Below, in pieces: positions 7,148 through 16,418 of a DNA stretch of 50,476 nt. The position numbers and the translations under genes are program-made. The notes beneath the pieces are model-generated. The model saw nothing but the letters and a program-made list of their open reading frames with translations, made no database searches and was not told the origin of the DNA. The stretch's first letter is position 1. Each line of letters opens with the position of its first letter. The stretch is from Christensenellaceae bacterium OttesenSCG-928-K19 (GTDB taxonomy: Bacteria; Bacillota; Clostridia; Christensenellales; Christensenellaceae). The stretch lies in NCBI GenBank assembly GCA_030266015.1, contig JAJDHD010000016.1:1-50476 (forward strand), given 5' to 3'.

Positions 7148-10100
7148 TTGAGCGGTCAGGAAGTAAAAAGAATATTGAACGCCATTGATGGCGATGTGAA
7201 GCTGAAAAACCAGTTAAAAAGGGAAAAAGCGGAAGTATATCCGGAGCAAAACAAGGCGGCGTTGTTTTACCAGACGACTGCCCATTTTATGCCCGCTCGT
7301 TTTTTGCAATTAAAAAAGAAGATAGAAAAGCTTTCAACGGAGGGCGTTTCTGTTTTTGTTTCGCAAAACAGCTTCGCGGATACGCTGGCGAAGGATGCAG
7401 TGCTTTTGGAGCAATGCTGCAAGGATTTTTGTTTTTTGCAACAGCCTACAATACTGCCTTTTTTGACCAATGCCGGGGTTAGGGCGGAAGAAGGCAAGCT
7501 GTTTATTGACTTTGAAAATGATACTGCACGTGAAATGTTTAAAACTATGGCGCTTGCGGATGAGTTAAAGCAGTTTTTATGGGATGTGTATGGGATGTCA
7601 TTAATGATCCTCTTTTCTGTAAAGGAAGGGGCACAGGGGAGTTACGTTCCATCAAAAGATGCGGAAAAGGTTGTGGAGGAAGCGGCGGTTGCTGCTGCAC
7701 CGCCTAAGGTTGTAGGCCAGCCTGCCGTTAAGGCTGGTGGGGAGGAAGAACAGCAAAAGCCAAGGAAGACTTCTGGCAGGCGAAAACAGATGGAAGATTT
7801 GCCGGTTTCCCAGGTGGTGGACTTAACGATAGGGGAAAAGTGTATTATAGATGGCGAGGTTGTTGCGGCGGAATCTGTTCCTATTAAAGATGGCGAAATG
7901 ACAAAACATAAGTTTGTCGTGTGCGATTATACAGGAAGCGTCACTTGTTTTTTCATCGAGAGCAAAAGGTATGCATCCCGGCTGGAATTACCACCCAAAG
8001 GGCGCTGGGTGCGCGTGGAAGGGAAATATGATACGGACACGTTTGAGCGTGAAAACACAATAAAAGTGAAGGATATTGGCAGATCGTCACATATAAAGCG
8101 CAAGGATGATGCGGCGGAAAAGCGTGTGGAATTGCATGTACATACACAGATGTCGGCACAGGATGCGGTAACCCCAGCAAGGGACATTATTGCGCGCGCG
8201 GCCGAATGGGGCCACAAAGCAATAGCGATTACAGACCATGGAGTAGTACAGGCGTTTCCAGAGGCGGAGCGCGCCGCGAAGCAGCATGGCATTAAAGTAA
8301 TCTACGGTGTGGAAGGATACCTTGTGGATGATACCCGTCCGCTTTATGAAGGAAAAGATCAATGTAGATTTGAAGACGAATTTGTTGTGTTTGATATTGA
8401 GACAACAGGGCTTTCGCCGCTGCATTGTGATATTACGGAGATTGGCGCGGTGCGTGTTGTGGACGGAGTAATAAAAGACACTTTCAAAACATACGTGAAG
8501 CCGTCCGCCCCCATTCCGCCATCTATTGTTTCGTTGACAGGAATTACGGATGCTATGGTGGCGGATGCACCCTTGCCCGAGCAGGCGCTACAGGAATTTC
8601 ATGATTTTTGTGGAAATGCGGTTCTTGTTGCGCATAACGCGTCTTTTGACACCGGGTTTGTTTTCAATATTGCGTTGCGGTATCATATCAACTTTACAAA
8701 TGATGTAATAGATACGCTGGCGTTGTGCCAATTGGCATATCCGAAATTGAAAAACCATAAGCTGGACACTGTGGCAAAGCATTTGCGGTTTTCTCTGGCG
8801 CACCATAGGGCACTCAATGATGCGGAGTGTACAGCGCGCATCATGCTGGAGTGCTTTAAGGTGTTTCAAAAAGCGGATGCGCAGGACATGGGCGGGGTAA
8901 ACACACTGGCAAACGATTCCAGTTATAAGCATAAAAGGATGCATCATGTTATTTTGCTGTGTAAAAACAAATGGGGTATGAGAAACCTGTACAAGTTGAT
9001 CTCCCATTCGCATGTCGACTATTTTTACAGAAAGCCAAGGATGCCTAAAAGCCTGATTGAGGAGCATAGAGAGGGGCTTATCATCGGCTCAGCCTGTGAG
9101 CAGGGTGAATTGTATTTCGCCCTTTTGGATGGAGCACGGGGTAAACGGTTGGAAGAAATTGCTTCTTTTTATGATTATCTGGAGATTCAGCCCACGGGCA
9201 ACAATGAATTCTTGGTGCGCGAAGGCAGGCTCAATAGTAGGGAAGAAATCAAGGAATACAATAAAAAAATAGTAAAATTGGGGGAAAAGCTAGATAAGCC
9301 AGTCGTTGCGACTTGTGATGTGCATTTCCTAGACCCGCATGGCGAATACTTCCGCCGGATTATTATGAAAGTGCAAGGCTACAGCGATGTAACCCAAGCG
9401 CCGCTTTATTTGCGGACAACAGACGAGATGTTGCGGGAATTTGCGTATCTTGGAAAAGAAAAAGCGCAAGAAGTTGTGGTGGAAAACACGAATAAGATAG
9501 CGGATATGACGGAAGAGTTCCAGCTGTTCCAGGATGACACAGCCATGCCGGTGTTGGAGAATGCGGCAGAGCAGATTACGGAAATGGCGTATGAAACCGC
9601 CAAGGAAAAATACGGGGATCCCTTGCCGGAGATTGTAGAGGCGCGGCTGAAGCGCGAGCTGGATTCTATTGTGGGGCATGGATTTTCTGTGCTTTACTAC
9701 AGTGCGCATTTGTTGGTTAAAAAGTCATTGGAGGATGGCTACCTTGTTGGTTCCAGAGGGTCTGTTGGCTCCAGCCTGGCTGCGACCATGACAGGTATCA
9801 CCGAGGTAAATCCGCTCTCGCCACATTATATTTGCCCAAATTGTAAGCATTCGGATTTTGATGTGGACAAAGAGGCATATGCGTGTGGTGTAGATCTGCC
9901 AGATAAGCAATGCCCGGAGTGTGGTACGCCCTATGGAAAAGATGGATATGACATTCCGTTTGAGGTGTTTTTGGGGATTAATGCTGACAAGGTGCCGGAT
10001 ATCGATCTTAACTTCTCAGGGGAATACCAGGGTGTTGCACATAAATATACAGAAGAGCTTTTTGGCAAAGGGCATGTGTTCCGTGCGGGGACAATAAGCG

Positions 10101-11437
10101 CGATACAAGACAGGATAGCGTATGGTTATGTAAAAAAGTTTATGGAGGAAACTGAGACTGTTGTAAACGAGGCAGAAATGAATCGTCTCGTGCAGGGGAT
10201 TTCGGGCGTGAAAAAAACAACGGGGCAGCACCCGGGCGGCATGGTTATTGTGCCTCACGATAGGGAAGTTTATGAATTTACTCCCGTGCAGCGCCCAGCG
10301 GATAAGCAGGATGCTGAGTTCATCACAACCCATTTTGACTTCAACTCCATGCATGATATTTTAATCAAGCTGGATATCTTGGGTCATGACGTTCCTACTA
10401 TCATACGGCATTTGCAGGATTTGACCGGAATTGATCCGCTGGAAATACCACTGGATGACAAAGAAACAATGGAGCTTTATTCCACCATCAAACCACTGGG
10501 AATAAAACCAGAGCAACTTTTTGGTATTAAAACGGGGACGCTTGGCATTCCGGAATTTGGCACAAAATTTGTACGGCAAATGCTAACTGATACACTGCCG
10601 ACCACAATGGGCGAAATTGTGCGTATCAGTGGCTTGTCGCATGGCACGGATGTGTGGCTGGGTAATGCACAGGAGCTGATCAAGGAAGGTACATGTACAC
10701 TGAAAGAAGCAATCTGTACGCGTGACGACATCATGAATTATCTTGTAGATAAGGGTGTGGAAAAGCGGACGGCGTTCTTTATTATGGAGGATGTGCGAAA
10801 GGGAAAAGTAGCGAAGAAAGGTTTTACGGAAGAACAGGCACAAGCGCTGGAGGATGCAAAAATTCCAGGCTGGTTTGTGAATTCCTGTAAAAAAATTAAA
10901 TATATGTTTCCCAAAGCGCATGCGGTTGCTTATGTAACAATGGCATTCCGCATTGCATACTGTAAGGTGCATTACAAAGAAGCTTTTTATGCGTCTTATT
11001 TCACGGTGAGGTCAGGGGAGTTTGACGCTTCGTTTGTGCGGGGCGGGCTGGAAGATATCCGTAAAAACTGGCATATGATTGAAAACAAGGGAAATGCCGC
11101 GACGGCAAATGAAAAAAATATGGCCACAATGCTAGAGGTTGCGGGGGAGATGTATTTGCGCGGCCTGCACTTTTTGCCTGTTGATTTGCAACAGTCAGAC
11201 GCGGTAAAGTTTACAATAGAACCGGGCGGACTGCGTATGCCGTTTCAGTCGGTTCCCGGACTGGGGGAAAACGCTGCAAAGGCAATTGTGGAAGAACGAG
11301 GAAAGTCTTCTTTTCTCTCGGTGGAGGATTTGAAGAAAAGGACGCGGTTGTCTGCTTCTGTATTGGAAGAGATGGGGTTGATGGGAACACTTGTAGGGCT
11401 TTCCCAAACAAACCAACTAAGTTTGTTTGACGTTTAA
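7148..11437 (+). CDS. polC: DNA polymerase III alpha subunit, PolC type
   Basis: Replicative DNA polymerase of low-GC Gram-positive bacteria, with its own proofreading exonuclease. Domains in order: N-terminal region (1-160); a linker rich in Ala, Glu and Lys (170-215); an OB fold (227-312); a PHP domain starting at ELHVHTQMS (328-336), interrupted by a DEDD exonuclease from FDIETTGL (415-422) to about 590; then the palm, fingers and C-terminal helix-hairpin-helix parts. A four-cysteine zinc motif (CPNC, CPEC) lies near 895-925. The catalytic PDIDLNF is near 946-952. At 1429 residues it is close to the 1437 of Bacillus. The start is TTG with AGGGG 11 bases upstream; no clear promoter was found in the 91-base gap. 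Confidence 0.97.
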   Translation: MSGQEVKRILNAIDGDVKLKNQLKREKAEVYPEQNKAALFYQTTAHFMPARFLQLKKKIEKLSTEGVSVFVSQNSFADTLAKDAVLLEQCCKDFCFLQQPTILPFLTNAGVRAEEGKLFIDFENDTAREMFKTMALADELKQFLWDVYGMSLMILFSVKEGAQGSYVPSKDAEKVVEEAAVAAAPPKVVGQPAVKAGGEEEQQKPRKTSGRRKQMEDLPVSQVVDLTIGEKCIIDGEVVAAESVPIKDGEMTKHKFVVCDYTGSVTCFFIESKRYASRLELPPKGRWVRVEGKYDTDTFERENTIKVKDIGRSSHIKRKDDAAEKRVELHVHTQMSAQDAVTPARDIIARAAEWGHKAIAITDHGVVQAFPEAERAAKQHGIKVIYGVEGYLVDDTRPLYEGKDQCRFEDEFVVFDIETTGLSPLHCDITEIGAVRVVDGVIKDTFKTYVKPSAPIPPSIVSLTGITDAMVADAPLPEQALQEFHDFCGNAVLVAHNASFDTGFVFNIALRYHINFTNDVIDTLALCQLAYPKLKNHKLDTVAKHLRFSLAHHRALNDAECTARIMLECFKVFQKADAQDMGGVNTLANDSSYKHKRMHHVILLCKNKWGMRNLYKLISHSHVDYFYRKPRMPKSLIEEHREGLIIGSACEQGELYFALLDGARGKRLEEIASFYDYLEIQPTGNNEFLVREGRLNSREEIKEYNKKIVKLGEKLDKPVVATCDVHFLDPHGEYFRRIIMKVQGYSDVTQAPLYLRTTDEMLREFAYLGKEKAQEVVVENTNKIADMTEEFQLFQDDTAMPVLENAAEQITEMAYETAKEKYGDPLPEIVEARLKRELDSIVGHGFSVLYYSAHLLVKKSLEDGYLVGSRGSVGSSLAATMTGITEVNPLSPHYICPNCKHSDFDVDKEAYACGVDLPDKQCPECGTPYGKDGYDIPFEVFLGINADKVPDIDLNFSGEYQGVAHKYTEELFGKGHVFRAGTISAIQDRIAYGYVKKFMEETETVVNEAEMNRLVQGISGVKKTTGQHPGGMVIVPHDREVYEFTPVQRPADKQDAEFITTHFDFNSMHDILIKLDILGHDVPTIIRHLQDLTGIDPLEIPLDDKETMELYSTIKPLGIKPEQLFGIKTGTLGIPEFGTKFVRQMLTDTLPTTMGEIVRISGLSHGTDVWLGNAQELIKEGTCTLKEAICTRDDIMNYLVDKGVEKRTAFFIMEDVRKGKVAKKGFTEEQAQALEDAKIPGWFVNSCKKIKYMFPKAHAVAYVTMAFRIAYCKVHYKEAFYASYFTVRSGEFDASFVRGGLEDIRKNWHMIENKGNAATANEKNMATMLEVAGEMYLRGLHFLPVDLQQSDAVKFTIEPGGLRMPFQSVPGLGENAAKAIVEERGKSSFLSVEDLKKRTRLSASVLEEMGLMGTLVGLSQTNQLSLFDV

Positions 11438-11440
11438 TAA

Positions 11441-11469
11441 TTGACTATTCAATTACCGGAATATATAAT
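11441..11469 (+). promoter_or_regulatory. Sigma-A promoter for secDF
   Basis: TTGACT (11441-11446) and TATAAT (11464-11469) with a 17-base spacer lie in the polC-secD gap. The predicted start is near 11476, leaving a leader of about 50 bases. No terminator was seen between polC and this promoter. Confidence 0.82.
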
Positions 11470-11527
11470 AGATGGGTGAGTCTGCAAGGAAGTGTATTGA
11501 GTATAGGTTGAGGGAGGAAAGACATTT

Positions 11528-12835
11528 ATGAAAACGAGGACGCGCAGCACGGTATTATTTGTTGTAATATTAGTGCTTATCGCATTGCTCGCATATTTTG
11601 TCATCAATGGATTAGAGATTGGAATCTATGATGTGAAACCGCTCTCCGGCATCCAGCAGGGCCTGGATATTACGGGCGGTGTGTATACGGTGTATGAAGC
11701 GGCGGATACTTCAATAGAAAACTTTGATGAAGAAATGAGTAATACCATATCGGTACTAAGGAACCGTCTGGATTCAAAAGGATTTACAGAGGCGACGATT
11801 TCGCGCCAGGGATTTGACAGGATTCGTGTGGAGATTCCCATAAACAATTCCAGTGAGATACAGGATCCAACGGAGATTTCGCAATATATTGGTTCTCCTG
11901 CAAAGCTTGAATTTGTTGGGCCAGACGATGAAGTGATTATGGAAGGAAAGGACATAGAGCAAGCATACCGAGATTATGATGAAAACGGTAAACCGGTTGT
12001 TGCGTTCCGCCTTTCAGAGGAAGGAACCAAAAAGTTTGCGGCTGCTACAACGAAATTTGTAGGGCAAAATATTAGTATAAGGCTAGACGGCGAAACAATA
12101 TCTTCGCCAACGGTAAATACGGAAATATTGGGCGGTCAGGGTATCATTGAAGGTAATTTTACGGAAACATCATCACAGAATCTGGCGTTGCAAATACAAA
12201 GTGGCGCCCTGCCTATAGAGTTGCATGAAATAGAGGTGCGCACCATCAGTGCAACGCTGGGTGAAGACGCATTGCAAAATAGTATCTTTGCCGGCGTGGT
12301 CGGTCTTGTAATCCTGTTTGCGTTTATCCTGATATATTACAGGCTGCCGGGTGTTGCCGCGTGCCTTGGATTGATTGTTTATACCATGTGCGTTATGCTG
12401 CTTCTGGGGAGTGTTCCTGGTGTGCAGCTTACGTTGCCGGGTATTGCTGGTATTGTGCTGGGCATTGGTATGGCAGTTGACGCAAATGTTATTATTTTTG
12501 AGCGTTTCCGGGAAGAGTACAGGACAGGCAAAACTCTTAGAACCTCCTTTAGGGCAGGGTCACAAAAAGCATTTATTACCATATTGGACTCCAATATTAC
12601 CACGTTGATTTGTGCAGTTGTGCTTGCAATTTTCGGTTCGGGGCAGATTAAGAGTTTTGCATATACGTTGATCATCAGTATCATTGTATCAATGTTTGCG
12701 GCACTTGTTGTTTCTAATGGCATCATGAAACTGTTTATTGGCATGAACCCCAAAAACCAGAACTTGTTTTTGCCTAAAGCGAAAGAGATTCGAGAAAAGG
12801 CGTTAAGTGATAAGAATGGGGGTGAACCGGCGTAA
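11528..12835 (+). CDS. secD: Protein translocase subunit SecD
   Basis: Works with SecF in the membrane to pull exported proteins out of the SecYEG channel using the proton gradient. The 435-residue protein is shorter than E. coli SecD (615), as usual in Clostridia. It has an N-terminal membrane segment (about 8-30), the conserved GLDITGG motif (about 45-51), an external domain to about 250, then five membrane segments with GIGMAVDANVIIFERF, the conserved transmembrane-4 region of RND-type proteins. GGAGGAAAG precedes the ATG. The stop overlaps the secF start as TAATG. Confidence 0.95.
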   Translation: MKTRTRSTVLFVVILVLIALLAYFVINGLEIGIYDVKPLSGIQQGLDITGGVYTVYEAADTSIENFDEEMSNTISVLRNRLDSKGFTEATISRQGFDRIRVEIPINNSSEIQDPTEISQYIGSPAKLEFVGPDDEVIMEGKDIEQAYRDYDENGKPVVAFRLSEEGTKKFAAATTKFVGQNISIRLDGETISSPTVNTEILGGQGIIEGNFTETSSQNLALQIQSGALPIELHEIEVRTISATLGEDALQNSIFAGVVGLVILFAFILIYYRLPGVAACLGLIVYTMCVMLLLGSVPGVQLTLPGIAGIVLGIGMAVDANVIIFERFREEYRTGKTLRTSFRAGSQKAFITILDSNITTLICAVVLAIFGSGQIKSFAYTLIISIIVSMFAALVVSNGIMKLFIGMNPKNQNLFLPKAKEIREKALSDKNGGEPA

Positions 12836-13764
12836 TGTTTACAGGAAAATTTAAAATTACAGTCAGCATCTCCATTATCATCATTGTTGTTGGCATTATT
12901 TTGGCGGTTGTATCCGGTGGGCTGAATCTTGGCATTGATTTTACTGGTGGCAGCATCACCACAATTGATATTAAAACCGAGTTTGAAACTGAAGTAATTC
13001 AGGATGCTTTGGAAGCGCATAACGTTGCGGATTCGCAGATTATGAAATCCGGGGATGGCTATACAGAAGTTGTTATCCGCATGAAGGTTGTGAATGAAGA
13101 GGAGCTTCAGGCAGACACGACAGAAAGTATTTTGGCGGCAATACAGGAGACATATCCTGACGCGGAGCTGGTTAGTGTGGACAGCGTGGGTGGAACGACA
13201 AGCTCGGATCTTGTACGTGACGCGTTCCTTGCGGTAATTGTGGCCTGTGGTCTGATGCTGGTGTATATCTGGATCAGGTTCGAGCTTTTTAGTGGCGTTG
13301 CGGCCGTTATTGCGTTGACACACGATGTGCTAATTATGATTGCGGTGGTTGCGATCACCCAAATGCAAATAAACAGCGGTTTTATTGCGGCATGTCTTAC
13401 GATAGTCGGTTATTCAATCAACAACACAATTGTAATCTTTGATAGAATCAGGGACAACAAAAAGGTGAAGCCGAAGAGCTTTACGCGTAATGAGTTGGCG
13501 GATGTCAGTATCAAAGAAACAATTACAAGGACAATTAATACGACGGTGACAACACTGATCATGATTGTATGCCTGTATGTGTTTGGTGTGGAGTCCATCA
13601 AGGAATTCTCGCTTCCCATCATCGTTGGCTTAGTTGCGGGCACCTATTCATCGGTGTTCTTGTCCGCACCCATTTGGGCAAAGCTGTCGGATGCAGCTAG
13701 TAGAAGAAAAACAAATCCGACGCAGAAGAAAAAGAACAACGGTAAGAAAAGTAAAAAGAAGTAA
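12835..13764 (+). CDS. secF: Protein translocase subunit SecF
   Basis: Partner of SecD in protein export. The 309-residue protein has an N-terminal membrane segment, the conserved GIDFTGGS motif near 35-42, an external domain to about 120, and five further membrane segments with SINNTIVIFDRIRD near 195-208. The C-terminus is a very basic tail of Lys, Arg and Asn on the cytoplasmic side. Its ATG overlaps the secD stop, which indicates coupled synthesis. A structured terminator-like RNA begins 17 bases after the stop. Confidence 0.95.
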   Translation: MFTGKFKITVSISIIIIVVGIILAVVSGGLNLGIDFTGGSITTIDIKTEFETEVIQDALEAHNVADSQIMKSGDGYTEVVIRMKVVNEEELQADTTESILAAIQETYPDAELVSVDSVGGTTSSDLVRDAFLAVIVACGLMLVYIWIRFELFSGVAAVIALTHDVLIMIAVVAITQMQINSGFIAACLTIVGYSINNTIVIFDRIRDNKKVKPKSFTRNELADVSIKETITRTINTTVTTLIMIVCLYVFGVESIKEFSLPIIVGLVAGTYSSVFLSAPIWAKLSDAASRRKTNPTQKKKNNGKKSKKK

Positions 13765-13777
13765 TTAGATACAAAAG

Positions 13778-13850
13778 CGGAAGGCCTTCTTTCGGGGAAC
13801 GCTTCCGGCAGCGATTTGTTGCCAGCGGCTGCCTGTAGAAGGTCTTTTTT
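13778..13850 (+). terminator. Structured terminator or attenuator between secF and recJ
   Basis: AAGGCCTTCT (13781-13790) pairs with AGAAGGTCTT (13837-13846), 10 bp with one wobble, running into six T. The 46-base interior can form two more hairpins: GGAA/TTCC (13796-13799 with 13803-13806) and GGCAGC/GCTGCC (13807-13812 with 13828-13833). CGGAAG (13778-13783) can alternatively pair with CTTCCG (13802-13807); this would use part of the outer arm and could work as an antiterminator. recJ begins only 28 bases later and no promoter is visible between. Confidence 0.68.
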
Positions 13851-13878
13851 ATAAATATACGAAGAGTGGCGGCGGCCC

Positions 13879-15918
13879 ATGAAATACATTTTAAAGCAAA
13901 AACAACCTAATATTGAAAAAACACAGGTGAAAAAGCTGGCAGGGGAGCTTCAGGTCAGCTTGGCATTTGCGCGTGTATTATGTTCACGTGGTATCTACAG
14001 TAAAAAGGATGCCGAGGCCTTTCTTCAGCCGGACAAAAGCCAACTGAATGATCCTTTTTTATTTTGTGATATGGCGGACAGTGTAAGCGCAATCAAAAAT
14101 ATGATTTCCATGCAAAAAAGAATTTGTATTTATGGAGACTATGACGTGGATGGCACGGCAGGTTGCGCAATTTTATATATGACACTGAAAAAGATGGGAG
14201 CAAAGGTGCAATGTATTCTGCCCAGCCGTACAGAGCATGGATATGGCCTTTCCATGGACGCGGTAGAAAACATGGTAGGGTATGCTATGCTGATCACTCT
14301 GGACTGCGGTATTACAAATGTCGAAGAAATTAAAAAAGCGAAGGACTTAGGATTGAAGACAATTGTTACCGATCATCACGAATGCGGTCCAGTGTTGCCA
14401 AAGGCAGATTATATATTGAACCCCAAGCGTCCGGGAGAAACGTATCCTTACAAGGATTTGTGTGGCGCGGGTGTTGCGTTTAAGCTTGCAGAGGCACTAG
14501 TAGGGGAAGTAGCATATGAATTTCTTGATTTGGCGGCGGTTGCTACTGTTGCAGATATCGTCCCCCTACTGCAGGAAAATAGGGCGCTTTCAAAATTGGG
14601 GATTGATAAACTCAATCAAAATCCAAACAAAGGTATAAAGGCTTTGTTAAAAGCCTCTGGCATAAAAAGCGATACCATCGATTCACAGGTAATTGCATAC
14701 TCCCTTGCACCCAGGATTAACGCTGCGGGCAGAATTGCTTCTGCAGAGACGTCATTTCAATTGATGATAGAGCAGGATGAAGCGAAGCTGGAGCAACTGG
14801 CGGATGAACTGTGCAAACTAAACGCTGAACGTCAGGCGCGCCAAGAGCGCGTGGTGCGGGAATCGATGGAAATGCAAGCTGTGAGTGCCCAAAGTAAGCT
14901 GATCTTTCATTTCAAGGAAGATTGGGATGTAGGTATTGTGGGGCTGGCGGCATCAAAGCTGACAGAAAAGTATTCGCGACCAGCGGTGCTGTTTGGCAAG
15001 TCGGCGGGTATGTATACCGGATCTGCGCGCAGTATTGACGGCATCAATATTTATGAAGCATTGGCAACACAGGCTGAGTTATATGAAAAATTTGGGGGAC
15101 ATGCCGGGGCAGCCGGTCTTACGGTGAAGGAAGAAAACCTGGAGACGTTAAAAAAGCGGATTCGGGAATATCTTGACGAGCAATATAGTGAGGACGCGTT
15201 TCTTCCAGTGAAGTACTATGACATTGCTTTGCAGGTGGCGGATGTTACGCCCGGGTTGATAGAGGAATTTAATTTGCTTAGACCGTTTGGGCACAAAAAT
15301 AGCCAAGTGGAAGTGCTGATCCGTAATGCCGATATAAAAAATATACGCGCGATTGGCGAAGACAAGCATTCTAAGTTCCAGATTAGTGGAAAAAACGCAA
15401 GTGTGGGTGCGGTATATTTTGGCATACAGGTGCAAAACATACCCAAACGTGCGGATGTTGTAGGCGTGGTGCAAATAAATTCTTTTGATAACCAGCCACA
15501 GGTTGTTGTAAGTGTTTTGTCCAGTGAACCAGGATTTATGGAGCGATATGAGGCGGCCTATAAATATGTGACAGGCATGGAAAAACCGGAAAACAAAAAA
15601 AGGTATTTCCTGGGCAGGGAAAGGCTTTTGCAGGTTTATACAGTTTTGAAGGCCATACAGGATCATAAGATCGATTTCGAGACATTTCAGGCAATGCTGG
15701 ATTTTCTAAAGAGACATGTAAAGCACCTGTCCGCGGAGTCTGTGGCGTTTGCGCTGGCACTGCTGGAGGAATTGAATTTGCTGGAAATAAAAAAAAGTGA
15801 TAAAATAAGTGTTGCGATTCATCCGGGTAAGCATGACCTGGAGGAAAGTGAAATATACAATAAGTTTAATCCGGAGGGAGCTGCAAATGGATTTAAAAGC
15901 GAAAATAAGGAATATTAA
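13879..15918 (+). CDS. recJ: Single-stranded-DNA-specific exonuclease RecJ
   Basis: 5' to 3' exonuclease acting on single-stranded DNA in recombination and repair. The 679-residue protein has the DHH phosphoesterase motifs: YGDYDVDGTA (85-94, with Asp87, 89 and 91), LDCG (141-144) and DHHECG (165-170). The DHHA1 domain carries GGHAGAAGLT near 406-415. An OB fold and a further C-terminal domain follow. The ribosome binding site is weak. It starts right after a terminator-like structure, so expression may depend on read-through from secF. The 3' end overlaps apt by 32 bases. The order recJ-apt-rel-dtd is the same as in Bacillus. Confidence 0.94.
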   Translation: MKYILKQKQPNIEKTQVKKLAGELQVSLAFARVLCSRGIYSKKDAEAFLQPDKSQLNDPFLFCDMADSVSAIKNMISMQKRICIYGDYDVDGTAGCAILYMTLKKMGAKVQCILPSRTEHGYGLSMDAVENMVGYAMLITLDCGITNVEEIKKAKDLGLKTIVTDHHECGPVLPKADYILNPKRPGETYPYKDLCGAGVAFKLAEALVGEVAYEFLDLAAVATVADIVPLLQENRALSKLGIDKLNQNPNKGIKALLKASGIKSDTIDSQVIAYSLAPRINAAGRIASAETSFQLMIEQDEAKLEQLADELCKLNAERQARQERVVRESMEMQAVSAQSKLIFHFKEDWDVGIVGLAASKLTEKYSRPAVLFGKSAGMYTGSARSIDGINIYEALATQAELYEKFGGHAGAAGLTVKEENLETLKKRIREYLDEQYSEDAFLPVKYYDIALQVADVTPGLIEEFNLLRPFGHKNSQVEVLIRNADIKNIRAIGEDKHSKFQISGKNASVGAVYFGIQVQNIPKRADVVGVVQINSFDNQPQVVVSVLSSEPGFMERYEAAYKYVTGMEKPENKKRYFLGRERLLQVYTVLKAIQDHKIDFETFQAMLDFLKRHVKHLSAESVAFALALLEELNLLEIKKSDKISVAIHPGKHDLEESEIYNKFNPEGAANGFKSENKEY

Positions 15919-16399
15919 GGATTTCCCAGAGAAAGGGGTTATCTTTCGGGATATTACGACTTTAATTGGTGATGGGGAAGCATACCACTATGTGATAGAT
16001 CGATTTGTAGAAAAGGTAAAGCCACTGAATGTAGACATGATTCTTGTGCTGGATGCACGTGGTTTTCTGGTGGGGTCACCGGTTGCTTATTGTCTGAACA
16101 AGGGTGTAATTCCTATCAGGAAAGCGGGTAAATTACCTTCGGATACATACCAGGTGGAGTTTAAGCTGGAATATGGTAGTGATAAATTTGAGATGCATAA
16201 AGATGCAGTAAAACCCGGTATGCGTGTGGCGATTCTAGACGATTTGCTAGCGACGGGCGGTACGGCAAAGGCGGCGACCCAGCTTGTGGAAATGGCAGGA
16301 GGCACTGTCGTAACACTAGGTTTTGTAATTGAACTGGCAGATTTGGGAGGCAGGGAAAAACTGCCTGAATATGACGTCTTCTCGCTTGTAACATACTAA
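15887..16399 (+). CDS. apt: Adenine phosphoribosyltransferase
   Basis: Salvages adenine to AMP using PRPP. The 170-residue protein matches the family length. It begins with the typical LKAKIRNIKDFPEKGVIFRD segment, and the PRPP-binding loop is DDLLATGGTAKA (118-129). LDARGF (55-60) is the conserved substrate-side motif. The frame is open 26 codons upstream inside recJ, but GGAGGGAG (15873-15880) just before the ATG at 15887 fixes the start. The gene begins inside the last codons of recJ and ends 19 bases before rel. Confidence 0.96.
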   Translation: MDLKAKIRNIKDFPEKGVIFRDITTLIGDGEAYHYVIDRFVEKVKPLNVDMILVLDARGFLVGSPVAYCLNKGVIPIRKAGKLPSDTYQVEFKLEYGSDKFEMHKDAVKPGMRVAILDDLLATGGTAKAATQLVEMAGGTVVTLGFVIELADLGGREKLPEYDVFSLVTY

Positions 16400-16418
16400 G
16401 CAGGGGAAAGGGGCTTTT

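Noticed and set aside
7728-7752. CCAGCCT/AGGCTGG hairpin inside polC
   Set aside because: It lies in the linker-coding part of polC without a T tract and is more simply explained by codon use.
12379-13323. 314-codon open frame on the - strand across secD-secF
   Set aside because: It lies opposite two well-supported genes, has no ribosome site, and its translation shows no recognisable domain.
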